A stretch of 64,000 nt of DNA from Holothuria scabra (taxonomy: Eukaryota > Echinodermata > Holothuroidea > Aspidochirotida > Holothuriidae): assembly GCA_037179385.1 (NCBI GenBank), contig CM074179.1:2666001-2730000 (forward strand), in the 5' to 3' direction. The notes under the pieces were generated by a model. The model was not told where the DNA came from. It did not search any database and saw only the letters and a list, made by a program, of their open reading frames with translations. Shown piece after piece: positions 23,882 through 35,622 of this stretch. Position 1 is the stretch's first letter. Each line of letters starts with the position of its first letter. A program made the position numbers and the translations under genes.

Positions 23882-23965
23882 CTTCAGTGAACGTAATAGC
23901 TCCTTTGGGAAGCAGTGAAGTTTTGGTTTCGCCGAACGACCCTTGGCCAGAGGGTCCTGAGGACT
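23882..23965 (+). mobile_element. U2-headed SINE-like repeat, 3' body only
   Basis: Matches the last ~85 bp of the family body (CAGTGAACGTAATAGCTCC, GGTTTCGCCGAACGACCC, CAGAGGGTCC). The head is missing. It is immediately followed by a second, longer copy in the same orientation, making a tandem pair. Confidence 0.75.
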
Positions 23966-23984
23966 TTATAAAAAGCTTCTCTGA

Positions 23985-24192
23985 CGGCATTTTGGCTAAG
24001 ATCATGTGTTATATCTGCTATTTTCATCCAGTCTAGAATGGAGCCATACATGACAGACCAATGATGTAAATGGTTGGATGGCCGTGAGGTTGGTCACTTA
24101 TTGTCCTTCAGTGGACGTAATAGCTTCTGCGGGAAGCAGTGAAAGTTTTGGTTTCGCCGAAAGGCCTTTAGCCAGAGGGAGGAAAGGACTTC
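23985..24192 (+). mobile_element. U2-headed SINE-like repeat, copy 2
   Basis: The decayed head still reads GGCATTTTGGCTAAGATCAT followed by ATATCTG. The body is fuller than copy 1: it has an extra ~30 bp (CATGACAGACCAATGATGTA...) also present in the copy at 29,321. Lies within the hAT transposase remnant. Confidence 0.78.
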
Positions 24193-24199
24193 GGAAACA

Positions 24200-25042
24200 C
24201 ACAAGTAAAATAGTTTCCCAATGCTACGATGGTGCGGCTAACAAAAGTGGAGGGACATCAAATTCAGCCCAGAGCCATCTATATGCATTGCTCTGGCCAC
24301 TGCTTTAATCTTAATTGCAAATGCCATGGGTGAAGGTCAATGCACGTGTAACCTCTTTAGGAGTTTACAAAGCATTTACAGCTTTATCGAATCAAATCCT
24401 CATGGCCATGCAGTTCTTGAGTCGGCCGATGGTGATGTTATTAACAGAAAAGCGGATCAAAACACTGAAGAGCTTATCTGAAACTAGATGGACCTGTCGC
24501 GCTGAAGCAGTCAACTCCATTGCTGAAAACCAGCAATCAATCCTTCAAGACCTTGAAGAAATATCTGAAAGAACTAATCGACCAAGGGTAATGGCAGAAG
24601 CTCAGACACTCCTGAAAAATACCATCACCTTTGAATTTTTAATTCATATGGTGGCCTTACAACCAATGCTGAACACATGCAAAATTTTTAGTAATTTTCG
24701 CAAAGGAAAACCTTCTCCAGATGAGAAGTGATAAAGAAGCCTCTGCTATTCTCTCTCGTGCCAAGACCTTATGTGATGAGACAGAGCATGCATTAACTCC
24801 GACATTCCAAGTCGTCCAAGGAAGGCGTCTCGACGAATTGATGATTTTTCTGAAAATGAACATAAATTTACCTCTGCACAAGAGGAATGGAAAGTGAGAA
24901 GCTTCTTCAAAGATATCGATCAGGCTGTTTCAACCAGGAGGACACAGCAGTGGCGTAGCCACGGGGGGGGGGGGGGGGGGGCTGTTGAAACACTTGCAAA
25001 CATCAGGAGGTGACAATGTGTTCAAATGTCTCTCTAAAGCAG
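24200..25042 (+). pseudogene. hAT transposase remnant, central and C-terminal part
   Basis: After the SINE insertions the hAT frame resumes with SQCYDGAANKSGG. A different frame carries YMHCSGHCFNLN (the conserved Y.HC..H.LNL block) at about 24,280-24,320. Then 24,315-24,731 encodes LKSLSETRWTCRAEAVNSI, the LS.TRW..R hallmark, followed by a helical region. A further frame change near 24,720 leads to degenerate sequence ending in AVETLANIRR-like codons around 24,982. Multiple frame breaks and inserts make it inactive. Confidence 0.75.
24951..24981 (+). repeat. hAT-type terminus plus G-run
   Basis: CAGTGGCGTAGCCACG followed by a run of about 18 G, inserted in the hAT coding remnant. It matches the left terminus of the MITE family at 26,190 and 61,786 but has no matching right end, so it is a fragment. 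Confidence 0.5.
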
Positions 25043-26189
25043 ACTTCCTCAATTAAATTTTCTGAAGCACCACATTGCTGAATGTTACTCATACAATGCG
25101 CCACTGATCGCCGTCCTGGGGAGGGGTATAAGGGTAGGGGGTGTCCCCCTCCCTTTTTGATTTTTTTTTGCGTTTCAGTAGGGGCTTACATGCAAAATGG
25201 TGCAAAATTTATTTATAATTTTCCCGGTCAATTTTTTTCACAAACGTAACATTTTTTGTCGATTCACCGTTACCGGTGAATCGACTAACTCTAATGAATG
25301 TAAACAGTGACGGTGATTTTACTTTCTTGTGAGAACAAATAGGACGTTATTATATCCTTGTCGGTCTGTGACGTCAGTTATAGTCGGACAGTGGTGCAAA
25401 CCGTTTGTGGTTTTGCCGCGAAACCATTGCATTTCTGAATCCTGTAGTAGCCTCTTATAAATCCACTGCATGTAACTATGTTAAGGATGCAAAATAGGCT
25501 TGAAGAGGAGATGTTTTCCATAAATACTGTATGTGCACTCTCTTGGACTATATAGCGATTCAAAATATGAAGACCTCCATGCAAAATCTTAGTACTCACG
25601 GAACGTGTACATACAATATTGTTTATAAATTATATGATGTACAGCTGAGTATGGCAGGATGCATGGATGCTCTTCGGCCTTCAGTAGCAAAAAGTTGAAG
25701 TTAATAATATTCATATCCTTTTCATGGAACATCACAGAGGACATTAATGTTAGGTTTGTTACACAGGGGATCCCGTATTTAAGGAGCGATAAAAAACATT
25801 CCTAGTTGCATATTTTCTGTTCCGTCGCACAAAATTTCCGTCCCCGTCATGAAAATTACAAATATACATACTTCCACTTCAAGATAATCTACATTAGTTG
25901 GTGAAACCAAGGCCCTGAAATATTAATTGTTCACGAAGCAATGTGAGGATTCGTTGATTGAATCATATGAAAAGTTAAAAAAAAATGATAATGACAATTG
26001 GACAAAAAACAAGGGATAATTACTTTCTACACAGTAAATTGTAATGGGGGATGCATGTGCCCTACTGCATACATACATTTTTGTATTGCCGTATAACGTT
26101 TCGGTCAGTTTACAATTGTAATCAGACAGTATGAAAACTTTGTCTCTTAACTTTGGTAATCAAACCACTTTTTAAAGTTATCTTTAACC
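25043..26189 (+). repeat. Repeat A, copy 3 (left part)
   Basis: 25,043-25,380 matches 590-960 (CTTCCTCAATTAAATTTTCT, the GCGCCACTGATCGCCGTCCT block, the GTCGATTCACC palindrome). 25,990-26,189 matches 1,985-2,200. The portion between differs from copies 1 and 4, so copy 3 is a diverged, partly replaced version. Confidence 0.7.
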
Positions 26190-28270
26190 CAGTGGCGTAG
26201 CCAGGATGGAACTTTTAGGGGGCCTAGGTAAGAAGTGGGGGGCCTGGTACCTCCGAGGGTCAGTCGCGACAAGACTATCTAAGCGGAGCGCCACCATCAG
26301 TTGGCGCGGAGCGTACAATAAAATTTTGGGTTTAAAAACCCTCCAGATGGCTGGAAACGGGACTACCCACGTGCTTTAAGCTGGATGTACCCAGCCTTGA
26401 AATATGAATTTCATGTCTGCCACTTCTTAAATAGTGATGATCTTTTCCAACTAAATTTCATGCCAAAGTTATTCCGTCTCAAAAGCCTCCTCGGTTTGTG
26501 GTCTGTCAGGGACTTAACCCCTATGGGTAGAAACATTATAGTAAGGACTTTTGGGCTTTCACAACTTGTCTATCTGTTCATGGTAGTCCCAAACCCACCC
26601 AACTATTTCACTAAAGTTGAATCTATTACTTTGGATTTCATTTGGTCTGGGATGCCCGAAAAAGTTAAACGTACTGCTATGATAAATCATTTGATCAAGG
26701 AGGGCTCAAAGTTGAAAGCTTCATAAATAGTTTAAAATGCACTTGGATTCCCCGTTATTGTGATGAGTCGACCTGACCTTGGAAATGGTTGTTTGATATT
26801 ATTCTTCATTGTTTTGGGGAATCTTTTCTCTTCCAATGTAATTGCTCTAGCTAAGACCTGATTAGAATTTCCAATTCTTTTTTGAAGGAAGGTAAGGCAT
26901 GGTGTAATATCTCATTTTATTCACCTACCAGAGATTTTGGAAATCAACTCACGTGGAACAATTCTTTTATACGTATTAGTAATCAAACTGTTTTTTATTC
27001 GTTTTTATATAAAAGGGTGTGAAGTTTGTAAAAGATTTTTTCAACGACACTGGAACCCCCCTCTCTTTTCAAAGTTGCAAGATAGATTTCTACTCGCCGA
27101 CTTTCCATTTACTTTATATTTAGGCCTTATCAATAGTATTCGTACTCACTGGCGGGAGGCAGGTTGTGAAAAGGCTGAAAGCCAAAATGTTTATTTTCTA
27201 CTCTTTGAAAAGGCTTTGTCAGCCTCCTCTGTTTCTCAGCTGTTTTACATCAAGTATATCCAAAAACGTGTTCAGACACCCTCAGCTAAAATTAAATGGG
27301 ATTCTTCTTTCAATAATCTCTCCGGCCATGATTGGAGTCGCTTTTATCGACTCCCCTGGCTCGTCGGCACTGAGTCAAAAGTCTCCTACTTTCAGTTCAA
27401 ATTTCTACAAAGGGTCGTTCCTACCAACAGGCTTTTATTTTTAATGAGCAAAGCTGATTCCCCCATGTGTGATTTTTGTTCTGTCGAGGAAGAATCTTTA
27501 GAGCATCTTTTCTGGCACGGTATCGATACGTCTTCATTCATTTTAGACATTGAAAGCAAACTTCTCAATCGTCGATTCTTTTTTTCTAAAGAGGATTTTT
27601 TCTTTGGTTTTGGGAAAGGTACTGTCCATCCATATAATTTCTTAATCTTACATATGAAGTATTTTATTTTTAATGCAAAGTAAATGGATGTAGGTCCCGA
27701 TTCGATAATTTCTTTTACAAATTTAAGTTTACGCTGGCGGCTGAAAAACATATTTCTATTATCGATTCGAAGAGAAGAAGGAGAAATGTCAAATATAAGG
27801 AGTTGTTCGAAGCTTTTAAGCGTTGTCCTGGGCTTTTCTGATAGAGAAAGAAGCTCTCTCACTCTAACCCATCTACTAAGGAGTTATGCATATATTAAGT
27901 AAATATAACTGGATTAACCAAGATTACTATTATTTTGCTGTATAAATATCTCTAAATAATGTGAAGGTAATAAAGCTTAAGTAAATTAAGTGTCTGCCGT
28001 CTACGTTTCGACACTTATGCTATTATATGTGTGTATATGTATGTATATATATTTTGTCTTATATTTTGTCTTATGCAATACTTGTCATGTGAATAGAGCA
28101 AGTAAACGGAGGAGAAAAGGAAACGTTTACTATTTTTGAGCATATACGTGCAAACATTTTATTTCCGTTCAAACATTTCATTTTTTCTCAATTACTTTAT
28201 CAGGAGGCAAAACATCGGGGAGGGGGCCCGAAGAAAACCTGGGGGCCTAGGCCCCATGGCTACGCCACTG
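26190..28270. mobile_element. hAT-type non-autonomous element with nested LINE
   Basis: The left end CAGTGGCGTAGCCAGGATGG and right end CCATGGCTACGCCACTG are inverted termini. It sits in repeat A where copies 1 and 4 have the uninterrupted TTATCTTAATCACC. The flanks are CTTTAACC and TCTTAATC, consistent with a decayed 8-bp duplication. The outer ~250 bp on the left and ~120 bp on the right match the complete element 61,786-63,287. The middle is replaced by LINE sequence. Confidence 0.75.
26442..28120 (+). pseudogene. L1/Tx1-like non-LTR retrotransposon, 3' part
   Basis: 26,442-26,726 encodes the end of the RT domain (LLGLWSVRDLTPMGRNIIV, FIWSGMPEKVKR), and the frame continues with FINSLKCTWIPRYC. 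26,937-27,683 encodes the C-terminal region with FQFKFLQRVVPTNRLLF and the zinc-binding C..C....H...H pattern (MCDFCSVEEESLEHLFWHG). A frame change near 27,680 leads to a basic tail (IIDSKRRRRNVKYKELFEAF) and a stop near 27,843. The remaining ~270 bp is 3' UTR-like. It is 5' truncated and frame-broken, typical of a dead LINE copy. Assignment to L1/Tx1 rests on the zf-RVT arrangement. Confidence 0.7.
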
Positions 28271-29320
28271 TCTTAATCACCATTCGATAATCTTCGACCA
28301 AGCTAGTCTTGTTCAGCTAATCAGCTCGCTTCTCGCTAGTGGCTCTACGAAAAAATAGCCAGCTGTCTAAGCGCCTCCAGATAAATACACTCCACAGATT
28401 TTTCGCTACGCCTCCGAATATCACTGGCTATTCGTTTGATGAGAGATATCAAATTGAAAATATCAATTCCTACTTAATTACCTTAACTTGATAAAATTTA
28501 TTTAGGAACTTATAGCTGCATTTCCATAGTAGTATTCGTCAAACCAGGGGTGGGAAGCCTATGGCCCATGGGTTGTACGGCTCTTCGGTTTATTTTTTTC
28601 TACTTAGGAAACTTACAACCTGTGGGCCGTGCGTGGCTCTTACGTGATTTTTTTTTCTTGCGGGCCCTCGGAATGCCTCAAGGAAAAGAAAAATGCATTT
28701 GACCACCATAAACTAGCACGAAACAGAGTTATTAGTTGTAAACAGTCAAACGTAGTGCATACATCTCATTGAATGTAACCAGGTAAATCGGACGGATCCT
28801 GCGGGAGGGCTTTGCCGGTCTCAACGTTATCACCCCCTTTCACCAGATAAAAAAACATTAAATCAACAAATACGCAAAGATTAGCACAATGTCAACATAT
28901 GAGAAAATAGAATACAAAAGGCATAATCCTTTCACCCCATACCACAATATTTGTAGGAGTCCACAGAAGTTCTCAATTGGCTCAGCTTTTTGATTAACAG
29001 GAAATTAAAAAAAATGCAGGGTAAAAAGCCCATTTTACACTGAGAATGGTTTCATTTTATATTGGGGCATTGCGTACTCATCCCGAAGCAATCAACTGAG
29101 ATTGTGTCTAGCTAAGGATGATTTTTCGACAGCTGTGAAAGGAGCTCAAGTAAGGTTAGGAGAATTGCAACTGTTTGGGTGAGAGTATCATCCCTTTAAG
29201 GAGATTTTCAGTCACACCCTAATTGCAAGAAAATGACTGACTACATACAAGGCTTGGAAATGCCATTTCCGACCCTCTGAAAGGTCATGATTTTCAAAAA
29301 TAAATTCCGTGCGCCCTGCT
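28271..29320 (+). repeat. Repeat A, copy 3 (right part)
   Basis: Continues repeat A beyond the hAT-type insertion. It matches 2,195-2,960 loosely (CAGCTCGCTTCTCGC, CTCAGCTTTTTGATTAACAG, CCCTTTAAGGAGATTTTCAG, GGAAATGCCATTTCCGACC). Interrupted on its right by a minus-strand U2-headed repeat. Confidence 0.55.
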
Positions 29321-29538
29321 TTTTCTAAAGTCCTCCCGACCCTTTGGCAAAGGGCCGTTTGGCGAAACCAAACTTTAAACTGCTTCCTGAAGAAACTATT
29401 ACTTTCTGTAAAGGACATTACTTGACCAACCGCACGGCCCTCAGACCATTTACATCCTTGGTCTGTCATGTATGCGGCGTTCTAGACTGGATGAAAAGAA
29501 CAGATATTACACACTATCTTAGCCAAAAGGCCATGCGC
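29321..29538 (-). mobile_element. U2-headed SINE-like repeat, copy 3 (inverted)
   Basis: Read on the minus strand: GGCCTTTTGGCTAAGATAG, then TAATATCTGTTCTTTTCATCC and the full ~170-bp body including the CATGACAGACCAAGGATGTA segment. The flanks TGCGCCCT (left) and TGCGCCTT (right) could be a target duplication. Inverted placement relative to copies 1 and 4 shows independent insertion. Confidence 0.8.
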
Positions 29539-30816
29539 CTTACACGAACCAATGTGACGTTCTATTGAAATCTTCCTGGGTAGAATAACATTGTAAACAG
29601 GGTCTTGCAACTAACCAACCCACACACTCCTCCCCTTGGCTTGATAACTTCCCTTGAATACAAATGTATTTATCCTCGCAAAGGTCTGATCGATTTCACC
29701 ATTGCCATATTAGATGTTTGTGGATAAAGATTAATAATGCTTAAAAATCCTCATCATTAAAGATTTAAAACTTACATCAGGTCGTTCATTGCAGCTTGGT
29801 AAATTTTTCATTCCTCATATCGGGCCCTGGCGTTTATTCTAAAAGGTTGCTCTTAAAGTGTACCTCATGTGGAAAAAAAGTAAAAAATATAAAATTTAAA
29901 CAGCAAGAAAATGCGTTCTAACAGTCTAACTCCCATCTTAATAGAACATTCTCGAGTCGATATATAAAATGTTGAGGTTTATTCACTCAAATTAAAATGG
30001 TACCTTGCGCAATAATTTGTGATGTCATTGTTATTATACTTAAATTACAACCTATGTATTTTTTTCTAAATGTTACTAAACTTAATACCAAAGTGTTATA
30101 GCAATCTTACACCTATGGGATGATATAATTACTTCAGTCCTTTCTGTGCAACATGCTATGCAAGCAAACAGGAAGTGTTCAAAATCATAAAAACATTTTT
30201 TTTTAATTTTGAAGGTAAACGTGGCAGTTAATGTGAGTTGTACAACAATAAAGTCATAAATTATTGTGCAATGGACTAATTTGTTGTAAGTAAATAAATT
30301 TCAATATTTTATGTCTCGGCTCAAGAATGTCCTATGAAGATTGAAGTTGAACTTTTCGAATCCACCTTTATCTGTTAATGCTGAACGTTAAATATATATT
30401 TTTAAAGTTTTTGACTTGAGGTACACTTTGACTACCTCGCGGAGAGGACTTCGTTTTCTCAACTCCTGAGCTCAACAATATAGGCTTGTGACGTCAAATT
30501 GTGGGACAAAAATTTATCACTTTAAAAGGTTTGTCACACCTGTACGGGTAGTAGGAGGAAGAATCGCAGGCGCAAGGTCTTTTAAAACGCTGGACGCCCC
30601 CTCCTAAGCTGAGAGCAGCATCTTAACAGAATGATGATGCTCGGTTTTCATGTTTCATGCCTTCAGTATATATAGCAGAAATTTATTTCTTTGAGTCTTT
30701 TTGCATCTATGGCAGCTTTTTCCAAATTCCTTCTGGTTTCTTCACCGATGGAAACAGACTGCATGGTCAAGTGGCACGTGCGAATTCAAGGGGAGGCGTA
30801 AATAATAATATTATCT
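29539..30816. repeat. Spacer; repeat A tail and a shared repeat block
   Basis: 29,550-29,720 resembles the sequence after the SINE in copy 1 and the far right end of the window (63,900-64,000). 30,660-30,780 matches 3,637-3,760 (TTCCAAATTCCTTCTGG). The rest is AT-rich and unassigned. Confidence 0.4.
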
Positions 30817-30972
30817 GTAAATAATTAGAAATAAATAGGAAACGATTGCTTTTCCTTGAGCATCGTATAAAGTTGAAAGAATAAATGAAATCAACCTAAG
30901 CGAAAAATTGACCACCTTCACTGGGATGCTCAAGGAAAAGCACTCGTTTCCTATTTATTTCTAATTATTTAC
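30817..30972. repeat. Foldback repeat with 48-bp arms
   Basis: 30,817-30,864 and 30,925-30,972 are near-perfect inverted copies (one small cluster of mismatches), separated by 60 bp. Likely a small foldback MITE or hairpin-forming insertion. Confidence 0.75.
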
Positions 30973-31186
30973 ATACATACTTTACATAAAAAATAGCACA
31001 AAGGTCACAGCGTTTTCTAGTATATTTATGACAGCCTAGGGAAGGACCGGTGGTTTGACCGATTGAGGTTGGGCGGTTTTTATTTTTGGAATTACGTAAA
31101 TGGTCCTTCAGCGATTTACATTTGCGAAAGGCTCCAAAAATGGCATGCTCAGGGAAAAGTTTCTGAAGTGAAGGTGAGGAGTGGAG

Positions 31187-31489
31187 TTAGGGGAGATGTT
31201 TTGAAATAATCTTACCTTTATTTGGCAGGGCAGGGTTTAAGTCCACAATTAGGGGGAAACGTCTGTTGCTTAGCCTCCTTTTAGAAGGTTTAAGCAAATT
31301 CTCCCGGGGGATGTCATTCACTTTATTAAACTGGGCCTTAACAAAATCTGAGTGGTATCCTCTACTGATGAGGTAGCCACTATACTCTTCAATTCTCCGA
31401 TTCAGATATTCGGGTTTAGAACAAAAACGCTTAAGGCGTTTAGCAATACTATAAGGAATACTCTTCTTAATATTAATAGGGGGTGTCAT
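31187..31489 (-). pseudogene. Penelope-like element fragment (post-RT linker)
   Basis: A minus-strand frame whose INIKKSIPYSIAKRLKRFCS and LNRRIEEYSGYLISRGY segments correspond to SIPYSQLLRARRICS...ILSFFEKRHYPAK in the plus-strand Penelope element next to it. It is from the same region of a different, diverged Penelope family. It abuts the plus-strand element head-to-head at about 31,490. Confidence 0.7.
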
Positions 31490-32379
31490 CCTGATGGTCT
31501 GTTATCAGAGGAAGTTCCCAACCCCGCCAACTCTGTCCGTTCCTCCTGGACGCCCAAGCCAGGAGAAATCCCACCCTTGATAATGTTATTAATACAATTA
31601 ACAAAGATGTCAACAATCTCCTTCCCCCTAAAATGACCCCACTGCGAAACCTTTGTCCTGAGGAACCGGATGCCATTTTATCCCTTAAAAGTAACAGGGA
31701 CATCATCATCAAACCAGCAGACAAGGGTGGAGCTGTTGTAGTTTGGCGAAAGGACTTGTATATTGCTGAGGCCAACAAACAGCTGTCCGACCAAAGTGCT
31801 TATTCAGAACTTCCCGCTGACCCCACTCCTGATTGCCAAAAGTTAGTTAAGAACACATTAACCCAACTCATGGACAGTGTCCAACTACCCAAAAACGCTA
31901 CTTCTCTACTACACCCTTGCCCACAGATTTCCAATTTTTACCTACTTCCCAAAATCCGCAAAGCAAACAACCCTGGTAGACCTATCGTTTCTTCACACAG
32001 CTGCCCCACTGTTCTTATTTCTGAGTATGTAGATTCCGTGCTCTCCCCTTTAGTATCAGCCTTGCCGTCGTTTGTTCAAGACACACCACATTTCTTGAGA
32101 CTTATTCGTGACTTTGAGTTTCCTGAAAATTGCGGTGAACGTCTTTTATTCACCATGGATGTGTCCAGCCTCTACACGTCCATTCCTCATGATGCTGCCT
32201 TAACAGCTATCCGTTACTACCTAGACAAACGGCGTGATCCCCTAATAACGACTGACACCTTCCTACGTCTGGCGGAACTTGTTCTCACACAAAATTGTTT
32301 TCAGTTTAATGGGCGTTTTTTCCGCCAAGTTAAAGGAGTGGCTATGGGAACCAAATGGGTCCTTCTGTTGCCTGTTTGA
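31490..32379 (+). pseudogene. Penelope-like reverse transcriptase, N-terminal part
   Basis: Coding is visible from about 31,540 in one frame and from 31,633 as a 248-codon frame. The signatures are DIIIKPADKGGAVVV (RT motif 1), FYLLPKIRKANNPGRPIVSS (motif 2), DVSSLYTSIPHD (catalytic motif A with the Penelope Y-T-x-I-P pattern) and FFRQVKGVAMGT (motif B). The frame is lost at about 32,355-32,379, where it overlaps the next frame by 25 bp. The 5' end is missing. Reverse transcriptase copies element RNA at target sites. Confidence 0.9.
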
Positions 32380-33527
32380 CCATGGGTCACTTTGAAGAAC
32401 AACTGTTTTCTCAGTATACCGGGCCCCGACCTATACTTTACAAAAGGTATATTGATGACATTGTAGGAGTTGCCACTGGATCCCGCAGTGATTTAGAAAC
32501 CTTTATCGACTTTGTTAATTCCTTTTGCCCCTTTTTGAAATTTACCCATTGTATCTCGGACTCATCTGTTGTATTTCTCGACCTTAAACTGTCCATTAAC
32601 AACCGTTCTATTACCTCAAACCTACACTTTAAGCCAACCGACTCGCATAACTACCTATTGTACCCTTCCAGCCATCCCAAATCCTGCACTAAATCTATCC
32701 CTTATTCCCAGCTCCTGCGAGCCAGGCGAATATGTTCGGAGGATTCTGATTTTTCCACTGCCTCTGAAGAAATTTTATCCTTTTTTGAAAAACGCCATTA
32801 CCCTGCCAAAATCCTCTCAAATGCCCTGCGCAGAATTCAAGGAACCAACAGAGAGGTAGCCTTGGAGAAAAAGAACAAATCTGGTTCAAATCTACGTATT
32901 CCTTTGGTTATTTCATATCACCCTTCGGGCCGTCTTATTTTACGTGCTATCTACAAAAGTGTAGAGTCGCTCCGACAAGACCCCTCAACCCGTGATGTTT
33001 TCCCGGAACCCCCCATCACTGCTTTTAGAGTTGAGAAAAATTTAGCCAACCATTTAGTTCGGGCTTCCCACCCACTCAATTCTTTCGACGACACCCCTGG
33101 TACCTTCCCCTGTAAACGTCCGAGGTGTAATACATGTCCAGTTGTTGGCAAACACGACCTCGTCAACATTTCAGGCCCCAACGGCAAAAGCTTCATTGTC
33201 AAACAAAGATTCTCCTGCATTTCCTCTAATGTAGTCTATATTTTAGCTTGTGGGAGATGTAACTCGTTGTATGTGGGACAGACCAAGCGCCGCCTCGCGG
33301 ATCGAGTCACCGAGCACCTTAGGTCCATCAAACAGAATCTCCATGGATACCCGGTGGCTGCACATTTCAATCCCCCTTCACCTTGTTCAATACAGCATTT
33401 AACCGTTACGGCAGCTGTAATGTGCCGAGGCTCCGATCGTGACCGCCTTAGTGCTGAAAACCGACTGATCATGAGGCTAGGTACTCTCGCTCCACACGGG
33501 CTTAACGTTAGAATTGACCTTTTGTAA
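32355..33527 (+). pseudogene. Penelope-like RT C-terminal part with GIY-YIG endonuclease
   Basis: 390 open codons continuing the RT: GPSVACLTMGHFEE, LYKRYIDDIVG (motif C, YIDD active site), VVFLDLKLS, then the linker SIPYSQLLRARRIC. A zinc-finger-like CKRPRCNTCPVV follows at about residue 255. The GIY-YIG nuclease has VVYILACGRCNSLYVGQTKRRLADRVTEHL at residues 294-323 and a downstream RLSAENRLIMRLG with the conserved glutamate. It ends at a stop (33,525-33,527). The pair is near full length for the RT-endonuclease core, broken by one frameshift, so this is a young or recently inactivated copy. Confidence 0.92.
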
Positions 33528-34076
<549 letters not shown>

Positions 34077-34664
34077 GAAAAGGTTGCAATAAGTTCTTAC
34101 AACATAGCTTTACAGAACTGTTTCGTAAGGGCCAATAATGTAGGTCCTCGCTCCTCAGAAGCCTGAAGTAGAAGATTCTGCTTGACATTACTATTACGTT
34201 TTACTAATACGATTATATATATATCTCACATGATATTGCATCACCTTCGCTAATGGTACCAGGTTTGAAGTCCATTAACATAATGATGGCGCACTGTCAT
34301 AAAGTTTATTTGGGGTGGGGGGGGGGGGCGGAGAAGAGTGCTGCAAACTAGGTGCAAGGAAAATGTTGGAAGTAAAAATGTTCGCAACCAAACACGAAGC
34401 GCTCGCTCCCGTGGACGGTGGGATCCATGGGCAAAACCCGGGCGACAGTCCAAACTGTAAGGTTCCAGTACATCTTTTGGGGGAAAATTGTTACAACTTT
34501 GAAAGTTGGTTCAAAATTTGACAACATACAACTACTGTTTCTGTGACCTGCAAAAGGAATAAAATGTATTTTTTTTCTTAAGGAAAAAAATATAGATGAA
34601 TATAAAATAAACCTTCTTTGGTTTCATGGATTTGTTTACAGTAAGATACGACCCTCTCACCCTG
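34077..34664. other. No gene recognised
   Basis: Contains a 14-G run near 34,315. Nothing else noted. Confidence 0.5.
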
Positions 34665-35622
34665 CACTCTTAAAAATTTGGGTCAAATTTTTTGGGCAAT
34701 GTAGAGGTTGGCCAATATTGGGCAAAATACCCCAGAAACTTGTTGACCAACGCTGTTTAAATGGTAATGTGAATTTCTTTACCCAACGTTGGTTCAACGT
34801 ACCGCCAATTAATGTTTATTGCTACTTTTAATTATTTACATTCACAGTAAATATTTTTTTAAAGTGTTCACGTAAACAGTGGCAATTTTACTAATACAAA
34901 AAAGTTAAAAGTCGAAGTATAAATGCTATGAAATTTATTATTGGAAGGTAAATATACCTTTCATCCGAATGAAGCTTTCTGAATTTCTCAAATGAAATTT
35001 GTGTTTATCGCCTAACTCAGGTCTAATTGAAATTAATTGAAGCTGCCGATGGTGAATTCTTGAAGAAAATCATGCCTCTGTATTGTAAAGCACGGCATAA
35101 AGAAGGAGAACAGGAAATGTTATGAAGGAACATGTTACTTTTAATCTTTCATAATAACAAACAAACGTCCTTGAATATATACAATAGCCGAAAATGTACT
35201 TTCAATTGAAACCCTACTGCTCATTAAAGTTGCTAGCATTATTAATGCCCGTAACTTTTTTGCCATGTAGGGGTCGGGAGGACTTTGGAAAAAGTAATGC
35301 CCGTAACTTTTAAGACTTGTAGAATTAGAAGGTACCTTATCTTAAATAATCCAGTGCGCGTTTCACAATAATAGGTAAAACAATGAACAACACCCAACTT
35401 CTGGATAAGGAGATATTAATAGTTTTACCAATAATTGGTAATATTTTGTCCAACTGGCCAGTTGGGTAATTTTCACATTGTTACTACGTTTTGTGTAAAA
35501 TTAAGTGCCCAAAATTGGTTAAGCAATTACCCAACCGAGACCAACAGTTAGTTGGTCGGATATATATTTCCCCAGTGTCGGTTAAAAGTTGATCGAAAAA
35601 TTTGCCAAACATTTTAAGAGTG
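34665..35622. mobile_element. Terminal-inverted-repeat element (958 bp)
   Basis: The left end CACTCTTAAAAATTTGGGTC and the inverted right end CACTCTTAAAATGTTTGGCA agree over ~30 bp with small gaps. Subterminal regions on both sides are rich in GTTGG/CCAAC units (for example ACCCAACGTTGGTTCAAC at about 34,783). Non-coding, so a MITE. Target duplication not evident. Confidence 0.6.

Noticed and set aside
27392..27862. 156-codon minus-strand frame
   Set aside because: Antisense shadow of the LINE C-terminal region, which has the recognisable zinc-binding motif on the plus strand.
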